A stretch of DNA of 43,474 bases, taken from positions 1 through 43,474 of the forward strand of contig CAKTUU010000017.1 of NCBI GenBank assembly GCA_934621505.1, given 5' to 3'. The notes beneath the pieces were generated by a model, which was given only the letters and a program-made list of their open reading frames with translations, did not search any database and was not told where the DNA came from. A program made the translations under genes and the position numbers. How positions within the stretch are numbered: the stretch's first letter is position 1; every line of letters starts with the position of its first letter. Of the stretch, positions 32,979 to 41,069 are shown piece after piece. Origin of the DNA: an uncultured Clostridia bacterium (lineage in GTDB: Bacteria; Bacillota; Clostridia; Christensenellales; Aristaeellaceae).

Positions 32979-34343
32979 TTATTTCATTTCTTTTGCGATA
33001 CGCAGAATATAGCTAAGCAGTATCATAAGACAGAAGCAGGCTATGGCATATACGTCTGTGAACAAATATGGTTCAGTGATGCCGTCCGCCAGCAGCGCTA
33101 GGCAGCCAAACGCAAGCCAGCATTCCGCCAGCGGAATTTTCTCCGCAGGGCGGCGAAATAAAATCCGCCAGCTGCTTCGTATCGCCATCCAAGTCATATA
33201 CAAAACCAGCAGTAAGCCCGGCAATCCCACATTCACCAATACTTGCAGCCATGCGTTATGAGTGTGGTAGTATACATCGGAGGAAACAATATAACGGTTA
33301 AGTTCCCGAAGAATATCTTTGGTTAGTACGCCATGAAGCAATACACTTGGGTTGTCCTTAATTAGCTTAAAACAGGCAGAAAAGATTTTGGTGCGTTCCG
33401 TCAGGGTAAATACAGTCTGCAAATCCAGTGGACGGGTCATTACCTTGTCCGACCCCGGTTCAGGGGTTGGAACAGTTTGCTCCTCAGCATAAGCCTGCGA
33501 CATCAGCGAGTTTTGGGCGCTTTGCCGCATGGCCGCCTGACTGACCCAGGAAAAGCTCTTGTAGGTTACCAGCGTCACGACCAGCACCAGCGCCACCGTC
33601 ATCACGCCCTTGGCAATGCCGCGCACCTTTTTGCAGCGCAGGCACAGCATCAGGGTCATACCGGCAAACATGGAAGTCCACAAAATCATAACCGTTCGTG
33701 AAACGGTAAAAGCTATAGCCATCCATAAGCCTGCCCCCGTAATCAGTGCAGGAAGAATCATCCATTTTTTTTGACAGTCCAAAACCAGATAGCCCAACCC
33801 AATAAAGCCCAACAGGCAATATACAGCCCCAATGTTAGGATGCATGTCGGAAAGGAACAGACGATAACCAGACAAATAACTAGTTACCCCAAAAAATGGG
33901 AAAGTGATGGTGCTGCGAGTCATTACAGCGGCCACTCCTACCCACGCCAGCACAGCGGCGCTCAGGCTGATGAACCAGCAAAAAACGCGCAGGCCCCGCT
34001 TGCGCTGTTCGCCCTCCTGGGAAAAGGCAAAGGGCAGGGCTACCAGATAGGCCGGAACCATCAGGGCAAAATCCAGCGAAGAAGTTTCCAGATAATTTTC
34101 GCCAAGCAGCATGCGGCTGACCACAAACCACAGCAGGAACAGCGGGCCTGCCCAAACCTCGCCCCGGACGCCGCCCCGGCAAACCGCCGCTCCAAAAAAG
34201 GCAAAGGCCACCGGCAGCGCGTAGCGCTCCACTGTCAGGGAGCCCCTCTCCCAGGACAGCAGCAGCAGGGTATAAGCGCCCAGACAAAATATCAAGGTAG
34301 CATAGGACCAGATTTTCCATTTTTTCGGTTGGGTCAGCGACAT
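32979..34343 (-). CDS. O-antigen ligase/polymerase-like membrane protein
   Basis: A 454-residue protein with about twelve helices, like the Wzy/WaaL (O-antigen ligase) family. The large outer loop ends in YYHTHNAWLQVLVNVGLPGLLL, the family's hallmark His-Asn segment, and an earlier conserved Arg lies in AFTVSRTVMI. Such proteins polymerise or ligate lipid-linked oligosaccharides. The gene is a compositional mosaic: its 5' third (about 33950-34343) is GC-rich, while much of the rest is AT-rich with a GC-rich patch near 33530-33660. The start has GGGAGG upstream. It is the first gene of a five-gene operon. Confidence 0.8.
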   Translation of the reverse strand: MSLTQPKKWKIWSYATLIFCLGAYTLLLLSWERGSLTVERYALPVAFAFFGAAVCRGGVRGEVWAGPLFLLWFVVSRMLLGENYLETSSLDFALMVPAYLVALPFAFSQEGEQRKRGLRVFCWFISLSAAVLAWVGVAAVMTRSTITFPFFGVTSYLSGYRLFLSDMHPNIGAVYCLLGFIGLGYLVLDCQKKWMILPALITGAGLWMAIAFTVSRTVMILWTSMFAGMTLMLCLRCKKVRGIAKGVMTVALVLVVTLVTYKSFSWVSQAAMRQSAQNSLMSQAYAEEQTVPTPEPGSDKVMTRPLDLQTVFTLTERTKIFSACFKLIKDNPSVLLHGVLTKDILRELNRYIVSSDVYYHTHNAWLQVLVNVGLPGLLLVLYMTWMAIRSSWRILFRRPAEKIPLAECWLAFGCLALLADGITEPYLFTDVYAIACFCLMILLSYILRIAKEMK

Positions 34344-34379
34344 TTTTCAAAAACCTCCCGCACGTCTGTCCGTTTGTGC

Positions 34380-34397
34380 AAAAGCCCGCTTGCGGGC
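34380..34397 (-). terminator. small leader hairpin of the glycan operon
   Basis: On the minus strand a GC-rich palindrome (34397-34384) folds into GCCCG, loop CAAG, CGGGC and is followed by TTTT. It lies between the promoter and the first gene, so it might be a weak attenuator. The stem is short. Confidence 0.25.
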
Positions 34398-34422
34398 CGC
34401 CGCACTGCTCAGGTTGCATGAA

Positions 34423-34452
34423 ATTATAGCATATATCGGCAAAGAATGACAA
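34423..34452 (-). promoter_or_regulatory. promoter of the minus-strand glycan operon
   Basis: On the minus strand: TTGTCA (34452-34447), 18 bases, TATAAT (34428-34423). It drives the ligase-like gene and probably the four genes behind it. It is back to back with the nifJ promoter, about 33 bases away. Confidence 0.65.
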
Positions 34453-34485
34453 GCGCGGCCTCCGCGGAAACCGGCCTGGTTTTGG

Positions 34486-34514
34486 TTGACAATGCATTCA
34501 CAAGTTATTATAAT
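34486..34514 (+). promoter_or_regulatory. nifJ: perfect consensus promoter of nifJ
   Basis: TTGACA at 34486-34491, exactly 17 bases, TATAAT at 34509-34514. Both boxes match the sigma-A consensus fully, which fits very high expression of the enzyme. The leader is about 78 bases. Confidence 0.9.
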
Positions 34515-34598
34515 AGATATGTTGGAAACTTCCGCTCGTTTGTACACGTGAAAAACAAGCTGGCGGCTTTCAAAATTACAATTCAGGAGGGACACACA

Positions 34599-37500
34599 AT
34601 GGCAACCAAAATGACCGTTGACGGCAATACCGCCGTAGGCCACGTCGCGTATGCATTCAGCGACGTGGCGGCCATTTACCCCATCACCCCTTCCTCCCCC
34701 ATGGCGGAAGTGGTTGACGACTGGGCGGCCCATGGTACGAAGAATCTGTTCGGCCAGACCGTTCATGTAAGCGAAATGCAGTCCGAAGCGGGCGCGGCTG
34801 GCGCTGTGCACGGCAGCCTGGCGGCTGGCGCGCTGACCACCACCTTCACCGCCTCTCAGGGCCTGCTGCTTATGATTCCCAACATGTACAAAATCTCCGG
34901 CGAGCTGCTGCCCTGCGTATTCCACGTCAGCGCCCGCGCTCTGGCCGCGCACGCCCTGTCCATCTTTGGCGACCACGCCGACGTGATGGCCTGCCGCCAG
35001 ACCGGTTTTGCCATGCTTTCCTCCAACAGCGTACAGGAAGCCATGGATCTGGCCCTGGTTGCTCACCTGAGCACCCTGGAATCCAGCGTGCCCTTCCTGC
35101 ACTTCTTCGACGGCTTCCGCACCAGCCATGAGGTGCAGAAGATCGACGCCATCGACTACAAGGACATCGAACCCCTGGTTCCCTGGGACAAGGTGAAGAC
35201 CTTCCGTGAGCGCGCCCTGAACCCTGAGCATCCGCATCAGGCCGGTACCGCCCAGAACCCCGACATCTACTTCCAGAACCGCGAGGCCGCCAACAAGTAC
35301 TACAACGCCACCCCCGCCATCGTTGAGGAAATCATGAAGAAGGTTTCCAAGCTGGTAGGCCGCGAGTACAAGCTGTTCCAGTATGTGGGCGCTCCCGACG
35401 CCGAAAAGGTCATCATCGCCATGGGCTCCGGCTGCGAGACCATCGAGGAGACCATCAACTACCTGAACAAGAAGGGCGAAAAGCTGGGCCTGATCAAGGT
35501 TCGCCTGTACCGTCCCTTCTCCGTGAAGCACTTCCTGGACGCCATCCCCGCTTCCTGCAAGAAGATCGCCGTGCTGGACCGCACCAAGGAGCCCGGCTCT
35601 CTGGGCGAGCCTCTGTACGAAGATATCTGCGCCGCTCTGCGTGAGGCCGGCCGCGATGATATCAAGGTTGTGGGCGGCCGCTATGGTCTGGGCAGCAAGG
35701 AATTCAACCCCACCATGGTAAAGGCTGTGTACGATAACCTGGACGGCGAGATGAAGAACCACTTCACCGTGGGTATCAACGACGACGTGACCGGCACCAG
35801 CCTGAAGCTGGGCGAGCAGGTGATCGCCGCTCCCGAAGGCACCGTGTGCTGCAAGTTCTATGGTCTGGGCTCCGACGGTACCGTTGGCGCCAACAAGAAC
35901 TCCATCAAGATCATCGGCGACCATACCGATATGTACGCCCAGGGCTACTTCAGCTACGACTCCAAGAAGTCCGGCGGCATCACCGTAAGCCACCTGCGCT
36001 TCGGCAAGACCCCCATCCAGTCCACCTACCTGATCGACGCGGCCGACTTTGTGGCCTGCCACAACCCCAGCTACGTCACCAAGTACGACATGGTGTCCAG
36101 CCTGAAGGACGGCGGCGTGTTCCTGCTGAACAGCCAGTGGACCGCCGAGGAAATGGAAACCAAGCTGCCCGCCAAGATGAAGCAGCTGCTGGCCAAGAAG
36201 CACGCCCGTTTCTACAACATCGATGCTATTGACCTGGCGCTGAAGGTTGGCATGGGCAACCGCATCAACACCATCATGCAGGCTGCCTTCTTCAAGCTGG
36301 CCGACGTTATCCCCTACGAGCAGGCCGACGAATACATGAAGGCCTATGCCAAGAAGACCTACGGCAAGAAGGGCGACGCCATCGTCAAGAAGAACTGGGA
36401 CGCCATCGACATCGCCATCTCCGGCCTGGTCAAGATTGACGTGCCCGAGTCCTGGGCCACCGCCACCACCGGCGCCGAGCCCGTAAAGGTGAAGTCCACC
36501 GAGTACTTCCAGACCTTTGTGGAGCCCATCCTGGCGCAGGAAGGCGACAGCCTGCCCGTCAGCGCTTTCGATCCCTCCGGCTTTGTGCCCACCGGCACCA
36601 CCAAGTTTGAAAAGCGCGGCATCGCCGTAACGGTTCCCGAGTGGCTGGTTGACAAGTGCATCCAGTGCGGCAACTGTTCTCTGGTGTGCCCCCACGCCTG
36701 CATCCGTCCCATCTACGCTTCCGAGGAAGTCATGAAGAACGCCCCCGAAAGCTACAAGACCAAGCCCGCTACCGGCAAGGAATTTGCCGGCATGCAGTAC
36801 CGTATGCAGGTCAGCCCGCTGGATTGCACCGGCTGCGGCAACTGCGTGCAGGTATGTCCCGCCAAGGAGAAGGCTCTGGAGATGAAGCCTCTGACCTCTC
36901 AGATGGTGGAAGAAAAGAACTGGGAGTTTGCCATGACCGTGCCCGAAGTGAAGGGTATCGAGAATGTGGCCACCGTCAAGAACAGCCAGTCCCTGAAGCC
37001 CCTGTTCGAGTTCAGCGGCGCCTGCGCCGGCTGCGGCGAGACCCCCTATGTGAAGCTGGTTACCCAGCTGTTCGGCGATCGTATGATCGTGGCGAACGCC
37101 ACGGGCTGCTCCTCCATCTACGGCGGCTCCGCCCCCACCTGCCCCTACACCACCAACGAGGAAGGCCATGGTCCCGCCTGGGCCAACAGCCTGTTCGAGG
37201 ATAACGCCGAGTTCGGCTTTGGTATGCAGCTGGCCATCACCCAGCGCCGCGCCAAGCTGGCCGACAACGTGCGCGCCCTGATCGCCGTTGACTGGTGCCA
37301 GCCCGCCATCAAGGAAGCCGGTCAGGAATGGCTGGATAACATGGATGACGGCAAGAAGTCCAAGGCGGCCGGCCAGAAGCTGCTGGCGGCCTGCAAGGAT
37401 GGCATCGACCTGACCGGCGTTGTGCTGAACGGCAAGGATATGACCGGCGTGGAGTGCGACTGCGAAGCCTGCACCCTGGCCCGCAAGGTCATTGCCGACG

Positions 37501-38162
37501 CTGACCTGCTGACCAAGAAGTCCTTCTGGATCTTCGGCGGCGACGGCTGGGCTTACGACATCGGTTACGGCGGTGTGGACCACGTTCTGGCCCAGAACCA
37601 GGATGTCAACATCCTTGTGCTGGATACCGAAGTGTACTCCAATACCGGCGGACAGTCCTCCAAGTCCACCCCCACCGGCTCTGTGGCCAAGTTTGCCGCT
37701 GCCGGTAAGCGCACCAAGAAGAAGGACCTGGGCATGATGGCCATGAGCTATGGCTATGTGTATGTGGCCACTGTCGCCATGGGCGCCAACCCCGCTCAGC
37801 TGATCAAGGCCATGACCGAAGCCGAAGCCTATCACGGCCCGTCTCTGGTGATCGCTTACGCGCCCTGCATCAACCACGGCATCAACATGGGTCTGGCTCA
37901 GGCCGAGATCAAGAAGGCTGTGGAGTGCGGCTACTGGACGCTGTACCGCTACAATCCCGACCTGGCTGAGCAGGGCAAGAACCCCCTCACCCTGGACAGC
38001 AAGGAGCCTGTGGAAGGCGAGTATCAGACCTTCATTAAGGGCGAAACCCGTTACGCTTCCCTGGCGAAGATGTTCCCCGATGTGGCTCAGGACCTGTTCG
38101 ATAAGAACGAGGCCGATGCCATGGCCAAGTACGCCAAGTACAAGGGCCTGGCGGAGAAGTAA
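34599..38162 (+). CDS. nifJ: pyruvate:ferredoxin (flavodoxin) oxidoreductase
   Basis: A 1187-residue single-chain enzyme that turns pyruvate and CoA into acetyl-CoA and CO2 and reduces ferredoxin, central to anaerobic fermentation. Domain I opens with YPITPSSPMAE near residues 26-36. The ferredoxin domain has two [4Fe-4S] motifs, CIQCGNCSLVCPHAC near 686 and CTGCGNCVQVCP near 743, with a third cluster contributed by CAGCGE near 808. Thiamine diphosphate binding shows in GDGWAYDIGYGG near 981 and the NTGGQSSKSTP segment that follows. The length is that of the classical homodimeric enzyme. The start ATG 34599 is 8 bases after AGGAGG. Codon choice is strongly biased (AAG, GCC, CTG), as in highly expressed genes. 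Confidence 0.97.
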   Translation: MATKMTVDGNTAVGHVAYAFSDVAAIYPITPSSPMAEVVDDWAAHGTKNLFGQTVHVSEMQSEAGAAGAVHGSLAAGALTTTFTASQGLLLMIPNMYKISGELLPCVFHVSARALAAHALSIFGDHADVMACRQTGFAMLSSNSVQEAMDLALVAHLSTLESSVPFLHFFDGFRTSHEVQKIDAIDYKDIEPLVPWDKVKTFRERALNPEHPHQAGTAQNPDIYFQNREAANKYYNATPAIVEEIMKKVSKLVGREYKLFQYVGAPDAEKVIIAMGSGCETIEETINYLNKKGEKLGLIKVRLYRPFSVKHFLDAIPASCKKIAVLDRTKEPGSLGEPLYEDICAALREAGRDDIKVVGGRYGLGSKEFNPTMVKAVYDNLDGEMKNHFTVGINDDVTGTSLKLGEQVIAAPEGTVCCKFYGLGSDGTVGANKNSIKIIGDHTDMYAQGYFSYDSKKSGGITVSHLRFGKTPIQSTYLIDAADFVACHNPSYVTKYDMVSSLKDGGVFLLNSQWTAEEMETKLPAKMKQLLAKKHARFYNIDAIDLALKVGMGNRINTIMQAAFFKLADVIPYEQADEYMKAYAKKTYGKKGDAIVKKNWDAIDIAISGLVKIDVPESWATATTGAEPVKVKSTEYFQTFVEPILAQEGDSLPVSAFDPSGFVPTGTTKFEKRGIAVTVPEWLVDKCIQCGNCSLVCPHACIRPIYASEEVMKNAPESYKTKPATGKEFAGMQYRMQVSPLDCTGCGNCVQVCPAKEKALEMKPLTSQMVEEKNWEFAMTVPEVKGIENVATVKNSQSLKPLFEFSGACAGCGETPYVKLVTQLFGDRMIVANATGCSSIYGGSAPTCPYTTNEEGHGPAWANSLFEDNAEFGFGMQLAITQRRAKLADNVRALIAVDWCQPAIKEAGQEWLDNMDDGKKSKAAGQKLLAACKDGIDLTGVVLNGKDMTGVECDCEACTLARKVIADADLLTKKSFWIFGGDGWAYDIGYGGVDHVLAQNQDVNILVLDTEVYSNTGGQSSKSTPTGSVAKFAAAGKRTKKKDLGMMAMSYGYVYVATVAMGANPAQLIKAMTEAEAYHGPSLVIAYAPCINHGINMGLAQAEIKKAVECGYWTLYRYNPDLAEQGKNPLTLDSKEPVEGEYQTFIKGETRYASLAKMFPDVAQDLFDKNEADAMAKYAKYKGLAEK

Positions 38163-38171
38163 TCTTTCCTT

Positions 38172-38208
38172 CCCCATTTCCCGTTTTTCGGGAAATGGGG
38201 ATTTTTTT
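38172..38208 (+). terminator. strong terminator of nifJ
   Basis: CCCCATTTCCCG (38172-38183), loop TTTTT, CGGGAAATGGGG (38189-38200), then seven T at 38202-38208. A perfect 12-bp stem. Confidence 0.93.
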
Positions 38209-38247
38209 GTTTGCGCGAAAAGTCTTTTTTCTTTTGGGGCGGACTTG

Positions 38248-38256
38248 TGGTATGAT
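38248..38256 (+). promoter_or_regulatory. extended -10 promoter of the CAP-domain gene
   Basis: TGG TATGAT at 38248-38256 is an extended -10 box. The -35 region (TTTCTT at 38228-38233) is weak. It lies 34 bases before the start codon. Confidence 0.5.
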
Positions 38257-38289
38257 AGAAATATCCAAAACAATGTAGGAGGACCCTCT

Positions 38290-39435
38290 ATGCCCCGCCG
38301 TATCGCCGCGCTTTTGTGCGCATTGCTGCTTGTGCTCACAGGCCTGCCCCTGACCGCTCATGCCGCTTCCAAAAAGCTGACCCTGACCATTGGGGTGGAT
38401 ACCTATCAAAACCGCGCCCGCTCCGCGCTGAAGCTGATCAATCATGCCCGAAAAAAGAAGGGCCTGAACGAGTTGACCATGCTGGCGGACCTGGAAAAAG
38501 CCGCTATTCAGCGGGCGGCGGAAGCGTCCGTTCATTTTGCCCATCAGCGGCCAGACCTGACGGACTTTGACACGGCTGCGGCGGAGTATGCCAGCCTGAA
38601 GGGCGCGATGGCTCAAATGGAATGCCTGGCGGCGGGTTATTCCAAAGCCGAGGACGCTGTGGCGGGCTGGGACAAGGCCATTCTGGATCAGGATTTTACC
38701 CATGTGGGCATTGCCTGCGTGTCTGTGAAGGACAGCGCTCAGGGCTACTACTGGGTTTGCTACCTGCAGCAGCAGCCGGACGATGTGAAAGCCAAAAAGG
38801 CGGACGCTGCCGCCAAGGCCAATCAAAGCAAAAGCGTTACCATTACCCTGTCCAGCGGCCTGTTTTCCAAGGCGGATCGGGATCATAAAGGCTTTCATCT
38901 AAAGGTCAGCGATATCAACATGAAAACCCGTACCACCGTACAGCCCACGGTGTACCTGTACGATCAAAAAGAGGTGAAGATCGGCAAGCTGGCTTTGGAT
39001 GGGCTTACCTGTCAAAGCAGCAACACCGCCGTTTTTACGGTGCTGAAAAGCGGCACCATCCGCAAAAAGAAAGCGGGAACCGCCACACTGACGGTCAAAG
39101 CCCCCGGGCTGACCGCGGCCACCTGCACCGTTACTGTGGGCAGCGCCGCTGCCGGGGCAACCGCCGCCACCATCAAGGACATGGTTCCCACCCTGAAAGC
39201 CAGGGAATATAAGGACCATGTAAACCTGACAGTGTCCGTCAAGGGGGCCAGCGGCTATGTGCTGTACCGCAGCGCTGCAAAAGGCGGCTCCTATACCAAA
39301 GTAGACGAAAAATCCACCACCGGCTCCTGCACCTTCCGGGTGGAGACGGGCGGCTATTACAAAGTACGCGCCTACAAAAACAGCAACGGCAAGCGGATGT
39401 ACAGCCAGTACAGCGATTCTGTGCGCGTTCAATAA
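38290..39435 (+). CDS. secreted CAP-domain protein with Ig-like repeat
   Basis: A 381-residue exported protein. A signal peptide covers about residues 1-25, with cleavage after AHA. The CAP (SCP/PR-1) domain spans about 40-160, with the expected His in HFAHQRP, Glu in MECLAAGY and the later FTHVGIACV. A bacterial Ig-like (Big_2) segment follows near 215-290 (SSNTAVFTVLKSGTIRKKKAGTATLTVKA), then a C-terminal fibronectin-III-like part (ASGYVLYRSAAKGGSYTKV, YYKVRAYK). The role is probably cell-surface or secreted; CAP proteins of Clostridia have no agreed enzymatic activity. The start has AGGAGG at 38277-38282. Confidence 0.85.
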   Translation: MPRRIAALLCALLLVLTGLPLTAHAASKKLTLTIGVDTYQNRARSALKLINHARKKKGLNELTMLADLEKAAIQRAAEASVHFAHQRPDLTDFDTAAAEYASLKGAMAQMECLAAGYSKAEDAVAGWDKAILDQDFTHVGIACVSVKDSAQGYYWVCYLQQQPDDVKAKKADAAAKANQSKSVTITLSSGLFSKADRDHKGFHLKVSDINMKTRTTVQPTVYLYDQKEVKIGKLALDGLTCQSSNTAVFTVLKSGTIRKKKAGTATLTVKAPGLTAATCTVTVGSAAAGATAATIKDMVPTLKAREYKDHVNLTVSVKGASGYVLYRSAAKGGSYTKVDEKSTTGSCTFRVETGGYYKVRAYKNSNGKRMYSQYSDSVRVQ

Positions 39436-39443
39436 TTAGGGAA

Positions 39444-39472
39444 TTTACAAAGCACGGCGAATCAGGTATAAT
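39444..39472 (+). promoter_or_regulatory. sigma-A promoter of the solute-binding protein gene
   Basis: TTTACA at 39444-39449, 17 bases, TATAAT at 39467-39472; the start of the gene is at 39515. Confidence 0.75.
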
Positions 39473-39514
39473 ACAAGTGATTTCGCCGCGTATTTTTCAC
39501 TTGGAGGAAATAGA

Positions 39515-41008
39515 ATGTTCAAACGTTTCGTGGCCGTGGCGCTATGCCTGCTTCTTTTTTTAGGCAATTCCGCGCTGGCCGATTCTTCCTTTTCCATGGC
39601 CGGTTTTGATGGAGAAAAAAGCGAACACGACTGGAGTAACAACGGTTTTTTTACCCGTATGGAGGCGCGAACCGGGATTACCTTTACCTATGCCCAGTAC
39701 ACCAGTTATACCGAGTGGCAGGCCGCTAAGGAATCCATGTTTGCCGAGGGCGGCCGACTGCCCGACGTGCTGTTTAAAGCGGCCCTGACCACCCAGGAAT
39801 TGATTCGCTATACGGACAGCGGCCAGCTGATTGACCTGGCCCCGCTGCTGGAGGAAAACGCGCCTTATCTGTGGGCGCTGCTTCAGCAGCATCCCGACTG
39901 GCTGGCAGCCATTACCCTGCCCAATGGCAAAATCGGCGCTTTGCCCTGCATTCAGGAGCAGGCCCCGCAAAACCCCATCTGGATCAATCAGGATTGGCTG
40001 AAAAAGCTGGGGCTGTCCATGCCCACGGATTTGGACAGCCTGCGTCAGGTTTTAACCGCTTTCCGGAACAAGGATCCCAATGGCAACGGCAAAAAGGACG
40101 AAATTCCCCTGGCTTTTTTAGGCCCCTGGGAATTAAAGTTCCTGTCCCATGCCTATGGTGTGGCGGTAAACGACTACAACATCTATCTGGACGACGATGA
40201 TCAGGTGCATTTCTGGCCGTTGGAGGACAGCTTTATTCAGCTGGCTCAGACCCTGCACGATTTTTATCAGGAGGGGCTGATTGACCCCAACGGTTTCCAG
40301 ACGGCGGACATCATGCGCAAGGTTTCCGATGAGGATGCGGCGGTTACCTACGGCGCTTTCTTTGCCCCCACGCCCCTGAACCTGCTGCCCACCTCCATGG
40401 CGAAAAGCTACGGGGTTCTGGATCCCCTGATCTATAACGGCCGTCAGGTGTACCGGGATCTGTTCGGGCAGGTCACCACCGGCGCGTTTGCCATTACCTC
40501 CGCCTGCCAGGACCCGGCGGCTCTGCTGCGCTGGGTGGACACGCTGTATACCCCTGACGGAGCCGCGGAAGCCATGGCTGGTATTCAGGATGAGGATTAC
40601 GAGATGGATGCCGAAGGCCGCTGGTCCTGGAAGGGCGGTTTGGAATCCATGAGCCTGAGCCGCTACAGCCAGATCAGCCTTTACGATACCGGAGTTATGC
40701 CCTGGCTGTTTCCCCAGAGCTTTTACGAGCGCTACGCGGATGACGAGCTGATGCGCCTGAACGGCGAATTAAAGCGCTTTTCCACCTATGTGCGCCAGCC
40801 TTATTCCCAGCTTTCCCTGACGGCTGAGCAGCGCCGGCAGGTGCTGGACATTCAGGATGGTTTAGGCGAATATGTGGATACCATGCTTGCCCGTTTTGTG
40901 CTGGGCGAGGTGGCCCTGACCCAGGAAAACATCGACGCTTTCCATCAGCGGCTCAACGACCTGGGCGCTCAGGAAATGACCGCATTCTGGCAGGCCCTGG
41001 TCCCATAA
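39515..41008 (+). CDS. extracellular solute-binding protein (family 1, LplA-like), orphan
   Basis: A 497-residue binding protein of the type used by carbohydrate ABC transporters. An N-terminal signal peptide (about residues 1-23) ends in NSALA without a lipobox cysteine, so it would be released or held by other means, unlike most Gram-positive binding proteins. The segment FRNKDPNGNGKKDEIPL near 183-199 is the calcium-loop-like hallmark of LplA relatives. No permease or ATPase gene is nearby, so the partner must lie elsewhere. It has its own promoter and AGGAGG-like site, and galK follows 61 bases downstream, which suggests a sugar ligand. Confidence 0.82.
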   Translation: MFKRFVAVALCLLLFLGNSALADSSFSMAGFDGEKSEHDWSNNGFFTRMEARTGITFTYAQYTSYTEWQAAKESMFAEGGRLPDVLFKAALTTQELIRYTDSGQLIDLAPLLEENAPYLWALLQQHPDWLAAITLPNGKIGALPCIQEQAPQNPIWINQDWLKKLGLSMPTDLDSLRQVLTAFRNKDPNGNGKKDEIPLAFLGPWELKFLSHAYGVAVNDYNIYLDDDDQVHFWPLEDSFIQLAQTLHDFYQEGLIDPNGFQTADIMRKVSDEDAAVTYGAFFAPTPLNLLPTSMAKSYGVLDPLIYNGRQVYRDLFGQVTTGAFAITSACQDPAALLRWVDTLYTPDGAAEAMAGIQDEDYEMDAEGRWSWKGGLESMSLSRYSQISLYDTGVMPWLFPQSFYERYADDELMRLNGELKRFSTYVRQPYSQLSLTAEQRRQVLDIQDGLGEYVDTMLARFVLGEVALTQENIDAFHQRLNDLGAQEMTAFWQALVP

Positions 41009-41014
41009 CGGTTG

Positions 41015-41033
41015 AAACCGGTCCTCCGGTTTT
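41015..41033 (+). terminator. weak hairpin between solute-binding protein and galK
   Basis: AAACCGG (41015-41021), loop TCCT, CCGGTTT (41026-41032), followed by T and then AGG. The short T-run suggests only partial termination, so galK may be read through from the upstream promoter. No separate galK promoter was clear. Confidence 0.4.
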
Positions 41034-41069
41034 AGGTCTTTATTAACACAGGTAAAGGAAGGATTGTCC

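Noticed and set aside
34347..38339. A 1330-codon open frame antisense to nifJ
   Set aside because: It covers nifJ completely. The strong codon bias of nifJ (AAG, GCC, CTG) leaves few stops on the other strand; the translation is Gly/Leu/His/Val-rich with no domain, and nifJ has the promoter, ribosome binding site and motifs.
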